Of a stretch of DNA of 16,932 nt, positions 7,064 to 12,199 are shown one piece after another; position 1 is the stretch's first letter, and every line of letters starts with the position of its first letter. Source of the DNA: an uncultured Oscillospiraceae bacterium. Lineage in GTDB: Bacteria > Bacillota > Clostridia > Oscillospirales > Oscillospiraceae. The notes beneath the pieces are model-generated. The model was not told the DNA's origin. It did not search any database and saw only the letters and a list, made by a program, of their open reading frames with translations. Location of the stretch: positions 1 to 16,932 of the forward strand of contig CAKTZN010000015.1 of NCBI GenBank assembly GCA_934635545.1. Direction: 5' to 3'. Both the position numbers and the translations under genes were made by a program.

Positions 7064-7345
7064 ATGAATATCGTCCTGAAGTTCGATCATTCGACCGACA
7101 CTGTTTTTGTCCCCGACGGGTATATCTCGGATGTCAGGGAGCTTCACCTGCGCTTTTTTGATTGGCTGTATGATAACCCTCAATACATGACGTATGATGA
7201 AAAGGGACACGCGGTGTATGCCTATGACGCAGCGGCGTTTCTGGCATATATCAATCAGGTCGTCCTTTGCGCAAGCAATGAAAAGGCATACTTCGTTCCC
7301 CCGACGCAGAACGTCCGGGGCAAACTTTACCGTCTGGAATTCTGA
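7064..7345 (+). CDS. Unknown 93-residue protein, second of a tandem pair
   Basis: 93 residues if started at the ATG at 7064 (MNIVLKFDHSTDTVFVPDGY); in-frame TTG and GTG codons lie 18 and 12 bases upstream and no start has a clear Shine-Dalgarno, so the start is uncertain. It is a diverged paralogue of the preceding gene, sharing VLKFD, DTVFVPD, FFDWLYDNP and a YDAAAFLAYINQVVL segment. A short open frame of six codons (ATGTATGCG..., ending TGA) precedes it, so reinitiation after a leader peptide is possible. Function unknown. The low GC content is shared with its partner. Confidence 0.65.
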   Translation: MNIVLKFDHSTDTVFVPDGYISDVRELHLRFFDWLYDNPQYMTYDEKGHAVYAYDAAAFLAYINQVVLCASNEKAYFVPPTQNVRGKLYRLEF

Positions 7346-7426
7346 CAGCGAAAGTTCGTTTTTTGTTAAGCCAAAGCCGCGGCCGCGAAGCGGCACGGAT
7401 CTTCGCGCCGCATCTGTAAGTGAATG

Positions 7427-7463
7427 AACATAAGGCCGGGAAGTACCTTCCCGGCCTTATGTT
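7427..7463. terminator. Perfect 17-bp palindromic hairpin
   Basis: AACATAAGGCCGGGAAG (7427-7443) pairs completely with 7447-7463 around a TAC loop. It lies between the paralogue pair and the sigma factor gene. There is no clean U-tract (GTCACACTTTT follows), so it is either a terminator of a less standard kind or an operator-like palindrome. Confidence 0.6.
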
Positions 7464-7516
7464 GTCACACTTTTCTCCGTCATCCGTCCTTAGATACAGA
7501 AGGTGGTGAACAGGCC

Positions 7517-8008
7517 GTGGATCGGGATGTATTCGAGCAGCTCTATCAGAAATATTACGCCCCGGCGCTGCTGTACGCCCAGTCCCTGTGCCGGGGCCGC
7601 CATCTGGCGGAGGACATGGTGCAGGAGGCGTTTTACCGGGCGTGGCTGTCTCTGCCGGATGATGTGGTCAGCTTCCGGAGCTGGCTGTTCCGGGTGCTGC
7701 GGAACCTGATCATCGACCATCAGCGGCGGCAGAAGCGCCTAAGCGACGATCCGCCGCCGGACACCGCAGACGAAACCACGCCGGAGAATCTCCTGCTGAA
7801 GCGGGAGGACGCCGCGGCCCTGTACCGGGCCATGGAGGCGCTGGCGGAGAGCGACCGGGAGCTGCTGACCCTGTACTGCTTCGCCCGATTGACCGGGGCC
7901 GAGCTGGCGGAGGCCATGGGCGTATCCCCGGCGGTGATCCGTCAACGGCTGCGCCGGGCCAGAATACGGCTGCGGCAGAAAATGGAGGAGGATGGCTATG
8001 AATTTTGA
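7517..8008 (+). CDS. ECF-type RNA polymerase sigma factor
   Basis: 163 residues from a GTG start (VDRDVFEQLYQKYY) with AGGTGG ten bases upstream. Upstream in-frame starts would place the initiator inside the preceding perfect hairpin, so they are not preferred. Region 2 is visible as AEDMVQEAFYRAW and FRSWLFRVLRNLIIDHQRR (core binding and -10 recognition). After an acidic linker, region 4 has LTGAELAEAMGVSPAVIRQRLRRARIRLRQ, a helix-turn-helix for -35 recognition. Length is normal for ECF factors. It overlaps the following membrane anti-sigma gene by 11 bases, a classic sigma/anti-sigma pair. The signal sensed is unknown. Confidence 0.92.
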   Translation: MDRDVFEQLYQKYYAPALLYAQSLCRGRHLAEDMVQEAFYRAWLSLPDDVVSFRSWLFRVLRNLIIDHQRRQKRLSDDPPPDTADETTPENLLLKREDAAALYRAMEALAESDRELLTLYCFARLTGAELAEAMGVSPAVIRQRLRRARIRLRQKMEEDGYEF

Positions 8009-9128
8009 AGAAGTCTTTGCCCGCTATCAGGCCCATACCGCCACGGCGGAGGAGACGGCGCTGGTGGAGGGAGAGCTGGAAAAGTTCCGGCTGCTGGAGG
8101 ACTATCTGGCGGCGCGGGAGCTGCCGGACTTGCCGGAGACGCCCGCCGGGGCCGCACAGGCGGAGACGAAGGCGGTGAAGCGGCGCATGAACCGCCGCAC
8201 CGGCTGGACAGTGCTGGCGGCAGTGGCGGCGGTGCTGGCCGTTCTGGCGCTGCTGCAATTCGTGATCTCGCCGCTGGTGAACCGCCGGGTGTACTACGTC
8301 CCCTGGCGGGAGGAGGAAGACTACGATATCGACACATACAGTGAGTTTGACGCGGGCATGTCGGCCATTACCGCGCTGTATATGCCCCTGGGCAGCTATG
8401 GCGGCAGCCTGCTCTCCCACACTGGCTTCATGACCGACACCGTGGATCTGGGCTTTCTCGACAACACCGGCGCCACCCGCTCCGGCATCGGCAGCCAGGT
8501 GACGCTCCGCATGGGGAAGCTGGGCTGGCTCAACGCCAACGACCTGTCCGTGCTGGGGTACGGCTATGTGGATTTCCGCTCCTGGCACACGCAGGGCGGA
8601 CACTATAAGGCGGCGCTGGAGCAGCTTCCGGACTACTATTCCGTCACCTCCACCGTCACCTTTACCCGCGATCTGACCGCCGACGAGTTGGCGGCGCTGA
8701 TGGAGCGCCATCCGGAGCTGACGTTTCTCTCCGCCAAGATGGAGGGCTTCCTCTTCCCCCAGGCGCTGTACTGCTCCCTTCAGAACACGGGCGTGCAGTA
8801 CGGATCGGATCTGAACAGGGACTATCCCGGCTTTCAGTTTGGGGACTATCCCAATTTCCAGTTGGAGACCGTCACAGGCGAGATCATCCAGCAGCATTTC
8901 GAGAGCCTGCTGCAATACATGATCGACCATCCCCGCCTGGCCGATATGGCCGAGCTGGAGCTTGGCGGCCGCCAGTATCAGCGGCTGCTGGACACCGTCC
9001 GGGAGGATGGCCTTAAGAGCAGCGGCGTATGGGTGCAGGGCACCCCCTCCGCCATTCTGACCCTGCTGGAGGAGAGCTGCACCGCCGGTGTGGCCAACCG
9101 TGCCGCCGTCACCGTTTTGTCCAAATAG
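7998..9128 (+). CDS. Membrane anti-sigma factor (Sigma-reg N and C domain type)
   Basis: 376 residues starting MNFEEVFARYQAHTATAEET, with GGAGGAGG six bases before the ATG. The N-terminal 68 residues are charged and helical, the probable cytoplasmic sigma-binding part. A single transmembrane helix lies at about 69-92 (TGWTVLAAVAAVLAVLALLQ). The remainder is extracytoplasmic, rich in aromatic and Tyr/Asp residues, and resembles the SigReg_C sensory region of RsgI/SigY-type regulators in Firmicutes. There is no zinc HxxxCxxC anti-sigma motif. Its start overlaps the sigma gene and a strong terminator follows, so the two are one operon. The domain names are from family resemblance, not a search. 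Confidence 0.82.
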   Translation: MNFEEVFARYQAHTATAEETALVEGELEKFRLLEDYLAARELPDLPETPAGAAQAETKAVKRRMNRRTGWTVLAAVAAVLAVLALLQFVISPLVNRRVYYVPWREEEDYDIDTYSEFDAGMSAITALYMPLGSYGGSLLSHTGFMTDTVDLGFLDNTGATRSGIGSQVTLRMGKLGWLNANDLSVLGYGYVDFRSWHTQGGHYKAALEQLPDYYSVTSTVTFTRDLTADELAALMERHPELTFLSAKMEGFLFPQALYCSLQNTGVQYGSDLNRDYPGFQFGDYPNFQLETVTGEIIQQHFESLLQYMIDHPRLADMAELELGGRQYQRLLDTVREDGLKSSGVWVQGTPSAILTLLEESCTAGVANRAAVTVLSK

Positions 9129-9138
9129 CGCGTTTTAC

Positions 9139-9172
9139 CCCGCCGGAGAAGCCCTCCGGCGGGCGCTTTTTT
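9139..9172 (+). terminator. Intrinsic terminator of the sigma/anti-sigma operon
   Basis: CCCGCCGGAG (9139-9148) and CTCCGGCGGG (9154-9163) form a perfect 10-bp stem with an AAGCC loop, followed by CGCTTTTTT. It ends seven bases before the left direct repeat of the inserted element. Confidence 0.95.
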
Positions 9173-9178
9173 GCCACG

Positions 9179-9192
9179 AAAGGGCCAAAATT
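9179..9192. repeat. Left direct repeat (candidate attL core)
   Basis: AAAGGGCCAAAATT, identical to 13638-13651. It begins seven bases after the host terminator. Confidence 0.75.
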
Positions 9193-9247
9193 GGTGAATG
9201 TCAAGAAGAAAATTGACAAATGACAAAAAATGTTTATCTTGAGACGG

Positions 9248-9280
9248 AAAGTCGGTGCGAAAGCATCGGCTTTTCTGTTT
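9248..9280 (+). terminator. Hairpin with GAAA tetraloop and T-rich tail
   Basis: AAAGTCGGTGC (9248-9258) pairs with GCATCGGCTTT (9263-9273) around a GAAA loop, with two G-T pairs in an 11-bp stem, followed by TCTGTTT. It looks like an intrinsic terminator inside the left end of the element. No gene directly upstream uses it, so it may shield the element from host read-through. Confidence 0.6.
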
Positions 9281-9344
9281 GTAACACATGGAAGATCTGC
9301 TGCGTGTGCTGATCCGCGACGCCGGAGCTGCGAATTGTGTTACA
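9280..9344 (+). repeat. Palindrome-ended repeat unit 1 (65 bp)
   Basis: Starts TGTAACACA and ends TGTGTTACA, perfect 9-bp inverted ends. The interior contains GCTGATCCGCGACGCCGGAG. Unit 4 in reverse orientation is nearly the same length and shares CTGCG, GCTGATC, CGACGCC and AGCT in the same order. Confidence 0.85.
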
Positions 9345-9362
9345 GACCGCGCGGCGGGGAAA

Positions 9363-9542
9363 CAAAATCCTTGCGGATTTTGAAAAGGCGTCAGGGCACA
9401 GCCCTGACACGGCAAATGCTTTTTGGGTCTCGAATGTGCTGGCCCTGCGTCGTGGCGAGGGCGACAACTCAGAGGCTTGATAGCCTAGCCGCCCCGCCAG
9501 AAAAACCATCATAGCACATTCAAAACCGAAAAAGCAAAGCCG
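9363..9542. other. Hairpin-rich non-coding region, candidate phage origin or structured RNA
   Basis: No gene is seen between the first two repeat units. Two perfect hairpins come first: CAAAATCC-TTGC-GGATTTTG (9363-9382) and GTCAGGGC-ACA-GCCCTGAC (9390-9408). Then a larger branched fold: CGGC (9410-9413) pairs with GCCG (9539-9542), GCTTTTT (9418-9424) with AAAAAGC (9529-9535), GAATGTGCT (9432-9440) with AGCACATTC (9513-9521), and CTGGC (9439-9443) overlaps this to pair with GCCAG (9496-9500). Inside are the small stems GTCG/CGAC (9449-9465) and AGGC/GCCT (9473-9486). Filamentous phages carry such hairpin clusters as replication origins and packaging signals; that role is inferred here. Confidence 0.6.
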
Positions 9543-9588
9543 ACACATTGGAGGTGGCTCAGGCTCGAATCTAAAGGCTTGATAGCGC

Positions 9589-9642
9589 CGTAACACAAAA
9601 CGGACGCCAGGTCACCGGCAGCAATCGGGAAAATGTGTTACA
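9589..9642 (+). repeat. Palindrome-ended repeat unit 2 (54 bp)
   Basis: Starts CGTAACACA and ends TGTGTTACA, with GGACGCCAGG in the interior. It lies directly upstream of the transposase fragment; its right arm overlaps the open frame that precedes the likely start codon. Confidence 0.8.
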
Positions 9643-9688
9643 ATGTCAAAAACCAGGTATGCAACTCAACGAGGAATTGGGGGTACTC

Positions 9689-10411
9689 ATGGGACATTAC
9701 ATGACAAAGGAAGAGCGCATCCGACTGGAAACACTGCTGGATGAAAAGAGGCCGGTCAGCTACATCGCCCGGAAGCTGGGATTCTCCCGGCAGACCATTT
9801 ACAACGAGATCAGGCGCGGGGAGTATCTGCACAACTGCGGATACTATGACAAGCGCCGGTACTCCGCCCAGCGGGGACAGGCAGCACACGACTACAACCA
9901 GACGGCAAAGGGGCGGCCATTGAAGATCGGCAATGACCATGCCTTTGCCGCTTACATTGAGCACAAGATCATTGTAGACCGGTTTTCACCTGCGGCGGCT
10001 CTGGCCTCGGCCAAACGATACCCATTCCAGACATCTATCTGCGTCAATACCCTCTACAACTACATTGACAAGAAGGTATTCTATAAACTGGGCAACAAGC
10101 ACCTATGGGAGAAGCGGAAGAAAAGAGTCAAGAAAAACGGGAACAATGAGCCTCGTGTTGTCCATCCGAAGCTTCCCAGCATCGAGATCAGACCGGCGCA
10201 TATCAGCCAGCGGCAGGAATATGGGCATTGGGAAATGGACTTGATCATCAGCGGTCAGAAGGGCCGGAGTGTGCTGCTGACCCTGACGGAACGTCTGAGC
10301 CGTCAGGAGATCATTGTCAAGCTGCCGGATCGAAAGGCAGAGACCATCCGCAAAGCCATAGACAGGATAGAGCGCAGGACGCCAGACTTCCGCCAGAAGT
10401 TCCGCAGCATT
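9689..10411 (+). pseudogene. IS30-family transposase, C-terminally truncated
   Basis: From the ATG at 9689 (GGGGG five bases upstream; an ATG at 9659 is an alternative) about 241 codons read as an IS30-family transposase. The N-terminus has the helix-turn-helix RPVSYIARKLGFSRQTIYNE (21-40), and the DDE catalytic domain begins with GHWEMDLIISGQKGRSVLLT, where D184 is the first catalytic acid. After QKFRSI (about residue 241) the match stops just before the expected DNG segment, so the second Asp, the Glu and about 100 residues are missing. The frame stays open through unrelated AT-richer DNA into the 54-residue gene downstream, giving a misleading 380-codon frame. Such a protein should be catalytically inactive but could still bind DNA. 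Confidence 0.8.
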
Positions 10412-10554
10412 AAACACCATTTGAGTACATCCGAAGAAATGTCACCCATGATTGCATCTGCAACAACAGCGGCAGCATACGAAGTTACCACATTAGACAA
10501 CACAACAGCAACAAGCAATACGGCGGCAACCAAACCCTTATATCGCCTTTTCAT
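10412..10554 (-). pseudogene. N-terminal fragment of a secreted or membrane protein
   Basis: On the minus strand an ATG at 10554, with AAGGCGG nine bases upstream, opens MKRRYKGLVAAVLLVAVVLS, a clear signal-peptide pattern: basic start, hydrophobic core, then TSYA as a possible cleavage site, followed by AAVVADAIMGDISSDVLKW. The frame then runs antisense into the transposase fragment near 10411, where homologous sequence should end. The simplest reading is the 5' end of a gene cut by the same rearrangement that truncated the transposase. In an inovirus layout this position would suit a minor coat or adsorption protein, but nothing in the sequence proves that. Confidence 0.45.
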
Positions 10555-10612
10555 ACTTGACAACCGCCTTTCGCATGATAAAATGAAGAAAAGTGCAGGA
10601 GGATACTACAAA

Positions 10613-10777
10613 ATGACAAGAATTGAGTTTATAGGATGGTGTGTTGTCATCATTGGAATGATAGCAAACACAATACTCAACATTACAAAAGCAAAGCGCA
10701 ACGAGCAAAAGCAACAGATTCTCATTGACGAAATTGAAGCGCTGCGACTGGAACTCAAAGAACGCGATAAGAAGTGA
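10613..10777 (+). CDS. Small single-pass membrane protein with coiled-coil tail
   Basis: 54 residues, MTRIEFIGWCVVIIGMIANT and onward, with AGGAGG ten bases before the ATG. One transmembrane helix (about 5-23) is followed by a basic stretch (KAKRNEQKQQ) and a heptad-like charged tail (ILIDEIEALRLELKERDKK). An intrinsic terminator follows eight bases after the stop. It is in frame with the truncated transposase upstream, but has its own ribosome site and is most likely a separate gene. Such small proteins in phages are often holin-like, assembly or superinfection factors; none of these can be chosen from sequence. Confidence 0.65.
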   Translation: MTRIEFIGWCVVIIGMIANTILNITKAKRNEQKQQILIDEIEALRLELKERDKK

Positions 10778-10784
10778 CCTTCAT

Positions 10785-10810
10785 CCCTCGCCGTCAGGCG
10801 GGGGATTTTG
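10785..10810 (+). terminator. Intrinsic terminator after the 54-residue gene
   Basis: CCCTCGCC (10785-10792) pairs with GGCGGGGG (10797-10804), one T-G pair, GTCA loop, followed by ATTTTG. Confidence 0.8.
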
Positions 10811-10813
10811 CTA

Positions 10814-10867
10814 TGTAACACACTTTTGCGGATCTGACGCCGGAGCTGCCGGGCATCTTGTGTTACG
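10814..10867 (+). repeat. Palindrome-ended repeat unit 3 (54 bp)
   Basis: Starts TGTAACACA and ends TGTGTTACG, with GATCTGACGCCGGAGCTGC inside, matching the core of unit 1. It separates the convergent ends of the 54-residue plus-strand gene and the 73-residue minus-strand gene; the TAA stop of the latter is formed by the repeat arm itself. Confidence 0.85.
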
Positions 10868-11084
10868 CTTCCTCTTCATCGTCGTCATCCTCGACGACGA
10901 TCTTCTTGACCTTCTTCTTGGGCTTCTTCTTGGGCTTCTTGGCCGGAGCCTTACCGGAGCCGAAGCGCTGGGGGAACAGAAAACGCAGCAGCCGGGTGAT
11001 AGCCCACACCATCACACACAGCATCAGCGCCATGAAGAACACGCAGATGATCACGATCAGCGCCGTTACCAGAAACTTAATCAT
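10863..11084 (-). CDS. Small membrane protein with Lys-rich and poly-acidic tail
   Basis: 73 residues with GAGG eight bases before the ATG. Residues 3-37 are strongly hydrophobic (MIKFLVTALIVIICVFFMAL start), enough for one long or two short transmembrane helices ending RLLRFLFPQRFG. Then comes a run of AKKPKKKPKKKVKK and a final tail of IVVEDDDDEEEA. A basic stretch next to the membrane and a terminal acidic cluster is an unusual design, consistent with contact to DNA or to a coat-protein assembly. It is the last minus-strand gene of the cluster before the rearranged part. Not recognised as a named family. Confidence 0.7.
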   Translation of the reverse strand: MIKFLVTALIVIICVFFMALMLCVMVWAITRLLRFLFPQRFGSGKAPAKKPKKKPKKKVKKIVVEDDDDEEEA

Positions 11085-11093
11085 AGCTATACC

Positions 11094-11312
11094 TCACTTT
11101 TTCATTTTTCGGAACATATATGTCAGCAGTCCGGCCACGATGGCCACGACCAGGAACACCATAAAGACAGCGAAGACGTTCGTCTGATCCGCGCCGAAGA
11201 TCGCGGCAAATGTCTCATTGATCATCTTGGCCACGCCGTTGATCAATACACGGGCGTTGGCGGCGTAGCCGCATTTATACCATGGCACTTCCACAGGCAG
11301 CGTTTCGGGCAT
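11094..11312 (-). CDS. Small single-pass membrane protein, second coat-like protein
   Basis: 72 residues from the ATG at 11312, with GAGG seven bases upstream; an in-frame TTG 18 bases earlier is less likely. An N-terminal part of about 40 residues (MPETLPVEVPWYKCGYAANA start) is followed by a transmembrane helix (about 47-66, VFAVFMVFLVVAIVAGLLTY) and a short basic end MFRKMKK. The order 'periplasm-side segment, one helix, basic tail' is that of filamentous-phage virion proteins. It starts 16 bases beyond the poly-T end of the coat-gene terminator and is nine bases from the next gene. A minor coat role is inferred from layout only. Confidence 0.65.
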   Translation of the reverse strand: MPETLPVEVPWYKCGYAANARVLINGVAKMINETFAAIFGADQTNVFAVFMVFLVVAIVAGLLTYMFRKMKK

Positions 11313-11328
11313 ATCCTCACCTCGTTTC

Positions 11329-11365
11329 AAAAAAGTAAGGGGTATGGGGCGAACCCCACACCCCT
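11329..11365 (-). terminator. Intrinsic terminator directly after the coat-like gene
   Basis: On the minus strand AGGGGTGTGGGG, a TTCG tetraloop and CCCCATACCCCT form a 12-bp stem (11365-11338) with one G-T pair, followed by TACTTTTTT. It begins 12 bases after the coat stop. M13 has a terminator in the same place, just after gene VIII. Confidence 0.9.
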
Positions 11366-11377
11366 AATGCCGCAGCA

Positions 11378-11545
11378 TCAGCCACGGGCAGCGCGCTTGG
11401 CTCTACGGAACACGGAAAATCCGATACTCAGCAGAGACACACAGATGAACACACAAAGCACGGGATTTGCGGTCATCACGTCCCAGACGTCACCGACGAC
11501 AGTCTTGATGGAACTCATATTGCCCAGAATAGTGGCAACAGTCAC
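11378..11545 (-). CDS. Major coat protein-like (pVIII-like) small membrane protein
   Basis: The core is 46 residues from the ATG at 11518 (MSSIKTVVGDVWDVMTANPV): an amphipathic segment, a transmembrane helix (VLCVFICVSLLSIGFSVF) and a basic end RRAKRAARG, as in filamentous-phage major coat proteins whose basic tail faces the DNA. The start is not settled. The ATG lacks a Shine-Dalgarno; a GTG at 11545 has AGGA ten bases upstream, and a very strong AGGAGAGGAGG lies 23 bases upstream of that with no start codon at normal distance. The longest open frame (to 11674) would begin inside the tRNA and is not credible. A terminator follows at once. No signal peptide is evident. Confidence 0.65.
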   Translation of the reverse strand: MTVATILGNMSSIKTVVGDVWDVMTANPVLCVFICVSLLSIGFSVFRRAKRAARG

Positions 11546-11589
11546 AGTACTAGCGTCCTGAGTGCAGCCCTCCTCTCCTAAAAGATCAA

Positions 11590-11664
11590 TGGTTGCGGGG
11601 GATGGATTCGAACCACCGCTGCCAGACTCAGAACCTGACATGCTACCATTACAACACCCCGCCA
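11590..11664 (-). tRNA. tRNA-Gln (anticodon CUG)-like gene within the phage element
   Basis: Read on the minus strand from TGGCGGGG to the encoded CCA. The T arm is GGTGG-TTCGAAT-CCATC, a consensus T loop. The anticodon arm is TCAGG-TTCTGAG-TCTGG, placing CTG at 34-36 with T33 and A37. The D loop has GG (AATGGTA). The D stem is weak (one T-T mismatch). The acceptor strand CCCCGCA pairs with TG(G)CGGGG only if one G is bulged, or else with a G1-A72 mismatch. It is thus a probable but imperfect tRNA-Gln. It starts directly beside repeat unit 4 and ends 45 bases before the coat GTG. Confidence 0.75.
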
Positions 11665-11729
11665 TGTAACACACTGCGAAGCTTCAGGCGTCGGCGATCA
11701 GCGCCGCAGCGTGTCAATTATGTGTTACA
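11665..11729 (-). repeat. Palindrome-ended repeat unit 4 (65 bp, reverse orientation)
   Basis: TGTAACACA at one end and TGTGTTACA at the other. Read on the minus strand the interior has CGCTGCGGCGCTGATCGCCG and then ACGCC, colinear with unit 1. The TAA stop of the 99-residue gene lies in its arm (11725-11727), and its other arm touches the first base of the tRNA. Confidence 0.85.
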
Positions 11730-12024
11730 TTTCCTTTTCAGCCAGCTCCAGCATCTTCTGCATGTCGCTGAGCTTGTACTCCATCGACCGCATCAGATTG
11801 GCAGCCGTATAGTACCGGGAAGAGAGCTGCGCCAGCTCTTTTTTCTGCTGATCAATACGATCCTGCAAAAGCTGGGCCTGCCGCTCCCGTTCCGGAAGCA
11901 GCATATAGCAGTTATAGACCAGCCGTTCAAACCGGGCGTTGAAGCTGTCACCGATCTGCTGGTTGATGATCTCCATCAGTTCGTCCGAAAACCGGATACT
12001 GCGAATGTTATTCTTGAGGGCCAT
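11725..12024 (-). CDS. Small coiled-coil protein, possible ribbon-helix-helix N-terminus
   Basis: 99 residues with a perfect AGGAGG six bases before the ATG. Residues 6-45 (IRSIRFSDELMEIINQQIGD, then SFNARFERLVYNCYM) look like a short ribbon-helix-helix or MetJ/Arc-like DNA-binding fold: a basic strand RSIRFSDEL followed by two helices. The rest (about 46-99) is a charged heptad-like coiled coil (ERERQAQLLQDRIDQQKKEL and onward) ending in EKEM. It starts one base after the stop of the 57-residue gene. A transcription or copy-number regulator of the element is a reasonable guess, as is a phage accessory protein. Confidence 0.65.
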   Translation of the reverse strand: MALKNNIRSIRFSDELMEIINQQIGDSFNARFERLVYNCYMLLPERERQAQLLQDRIDQQKKELAQLSSRYYTAANLMRSMEYKLSDMQKMLELAEKEM

Positions 12025-12025
12025 A

Positions 12026-12199
12026 TTAACCTCCTAAACTCTGAAAATACTGAAACAGAAACCGCGCCAGCATATAGCCAAAGCCGCCGATCAGCGCCCA
12101 TAGAAACCTGTTCCAGAACCTCATAAGCTTTCTCCTGTACTTGTACCAGGCATGGCGCAGAAAGCGCCACACCATGTAAAATATCTGAAATTCGTTCAT
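12026..12199 (-). CDS. Tiny aromatic/basic membrane protein overlapping rep
   Basis: 57 residues starting MNEFQIFYMVWRFLRHAWYK. Its ATG overlaps the rep stop codon as ATGA, and its stop lies one base before the next start, so it sits exactly in the operon without gaps and is probably translated by coupling. A basic aromatic N-terminal half (KYRRKLMRFWNRFL) is followed by a hydrophobic segment WALIGGFGYMLARFLFQYF, a likely membrane helix. Not recognised; size and position suggest a phage gVII/gIX-like or accessory protein. A competing longer frame (11976-12236) is out of frame and lacks a ribosome site. Confidence 0.65.
   Translation of the reverse strand: MNEFQIFYMVWRFLRHAWYKYRRKLMRFWNRFLWALIGGFGYMLARFLFQYFQSLGG

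Noticed and set aside
9230..9514. 94-residue plus-strand frame in the left end of the element
   Set aside because: It runs through a terminator-like hairpin, repeat unit 1 and two perfect hairpins, and lacks a ribosome site.
9345..9589. Retron-like msr/msd RNA
   Set aside because: The region is strongly folded, but no reverse transcriptase gene lies in the window and no msr priming-guanosine arrangement is evident.
9234..9596. 120-residue minus-strand frame over the same region
   Set aside because: It spans the same structured non-coding DNA with no ribosome site or recognisable protein pattern.
11378..11674. 98-residue open frame for the coat protein from 11674
   Set aside because: Its first 28 codons overlap the tRNA and repeat unit, have low-complexity Gly/Ser composition and no ribosome site at the start.
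9280..11729. The repeat units as integron attC sites framing gene cassettes
   Set aside because: Inverted arms near stop codons resemble attC, but the arms read TGTAAC/GTTACA rather than RYYYAAC/GTTRRRY, unit 4 is inverted, and there is no integrase gene.
9280..11729. CRISPR array
   Set aside because: Only four units, hundreds of bases apart and with diverged interiors; no regular spacers.
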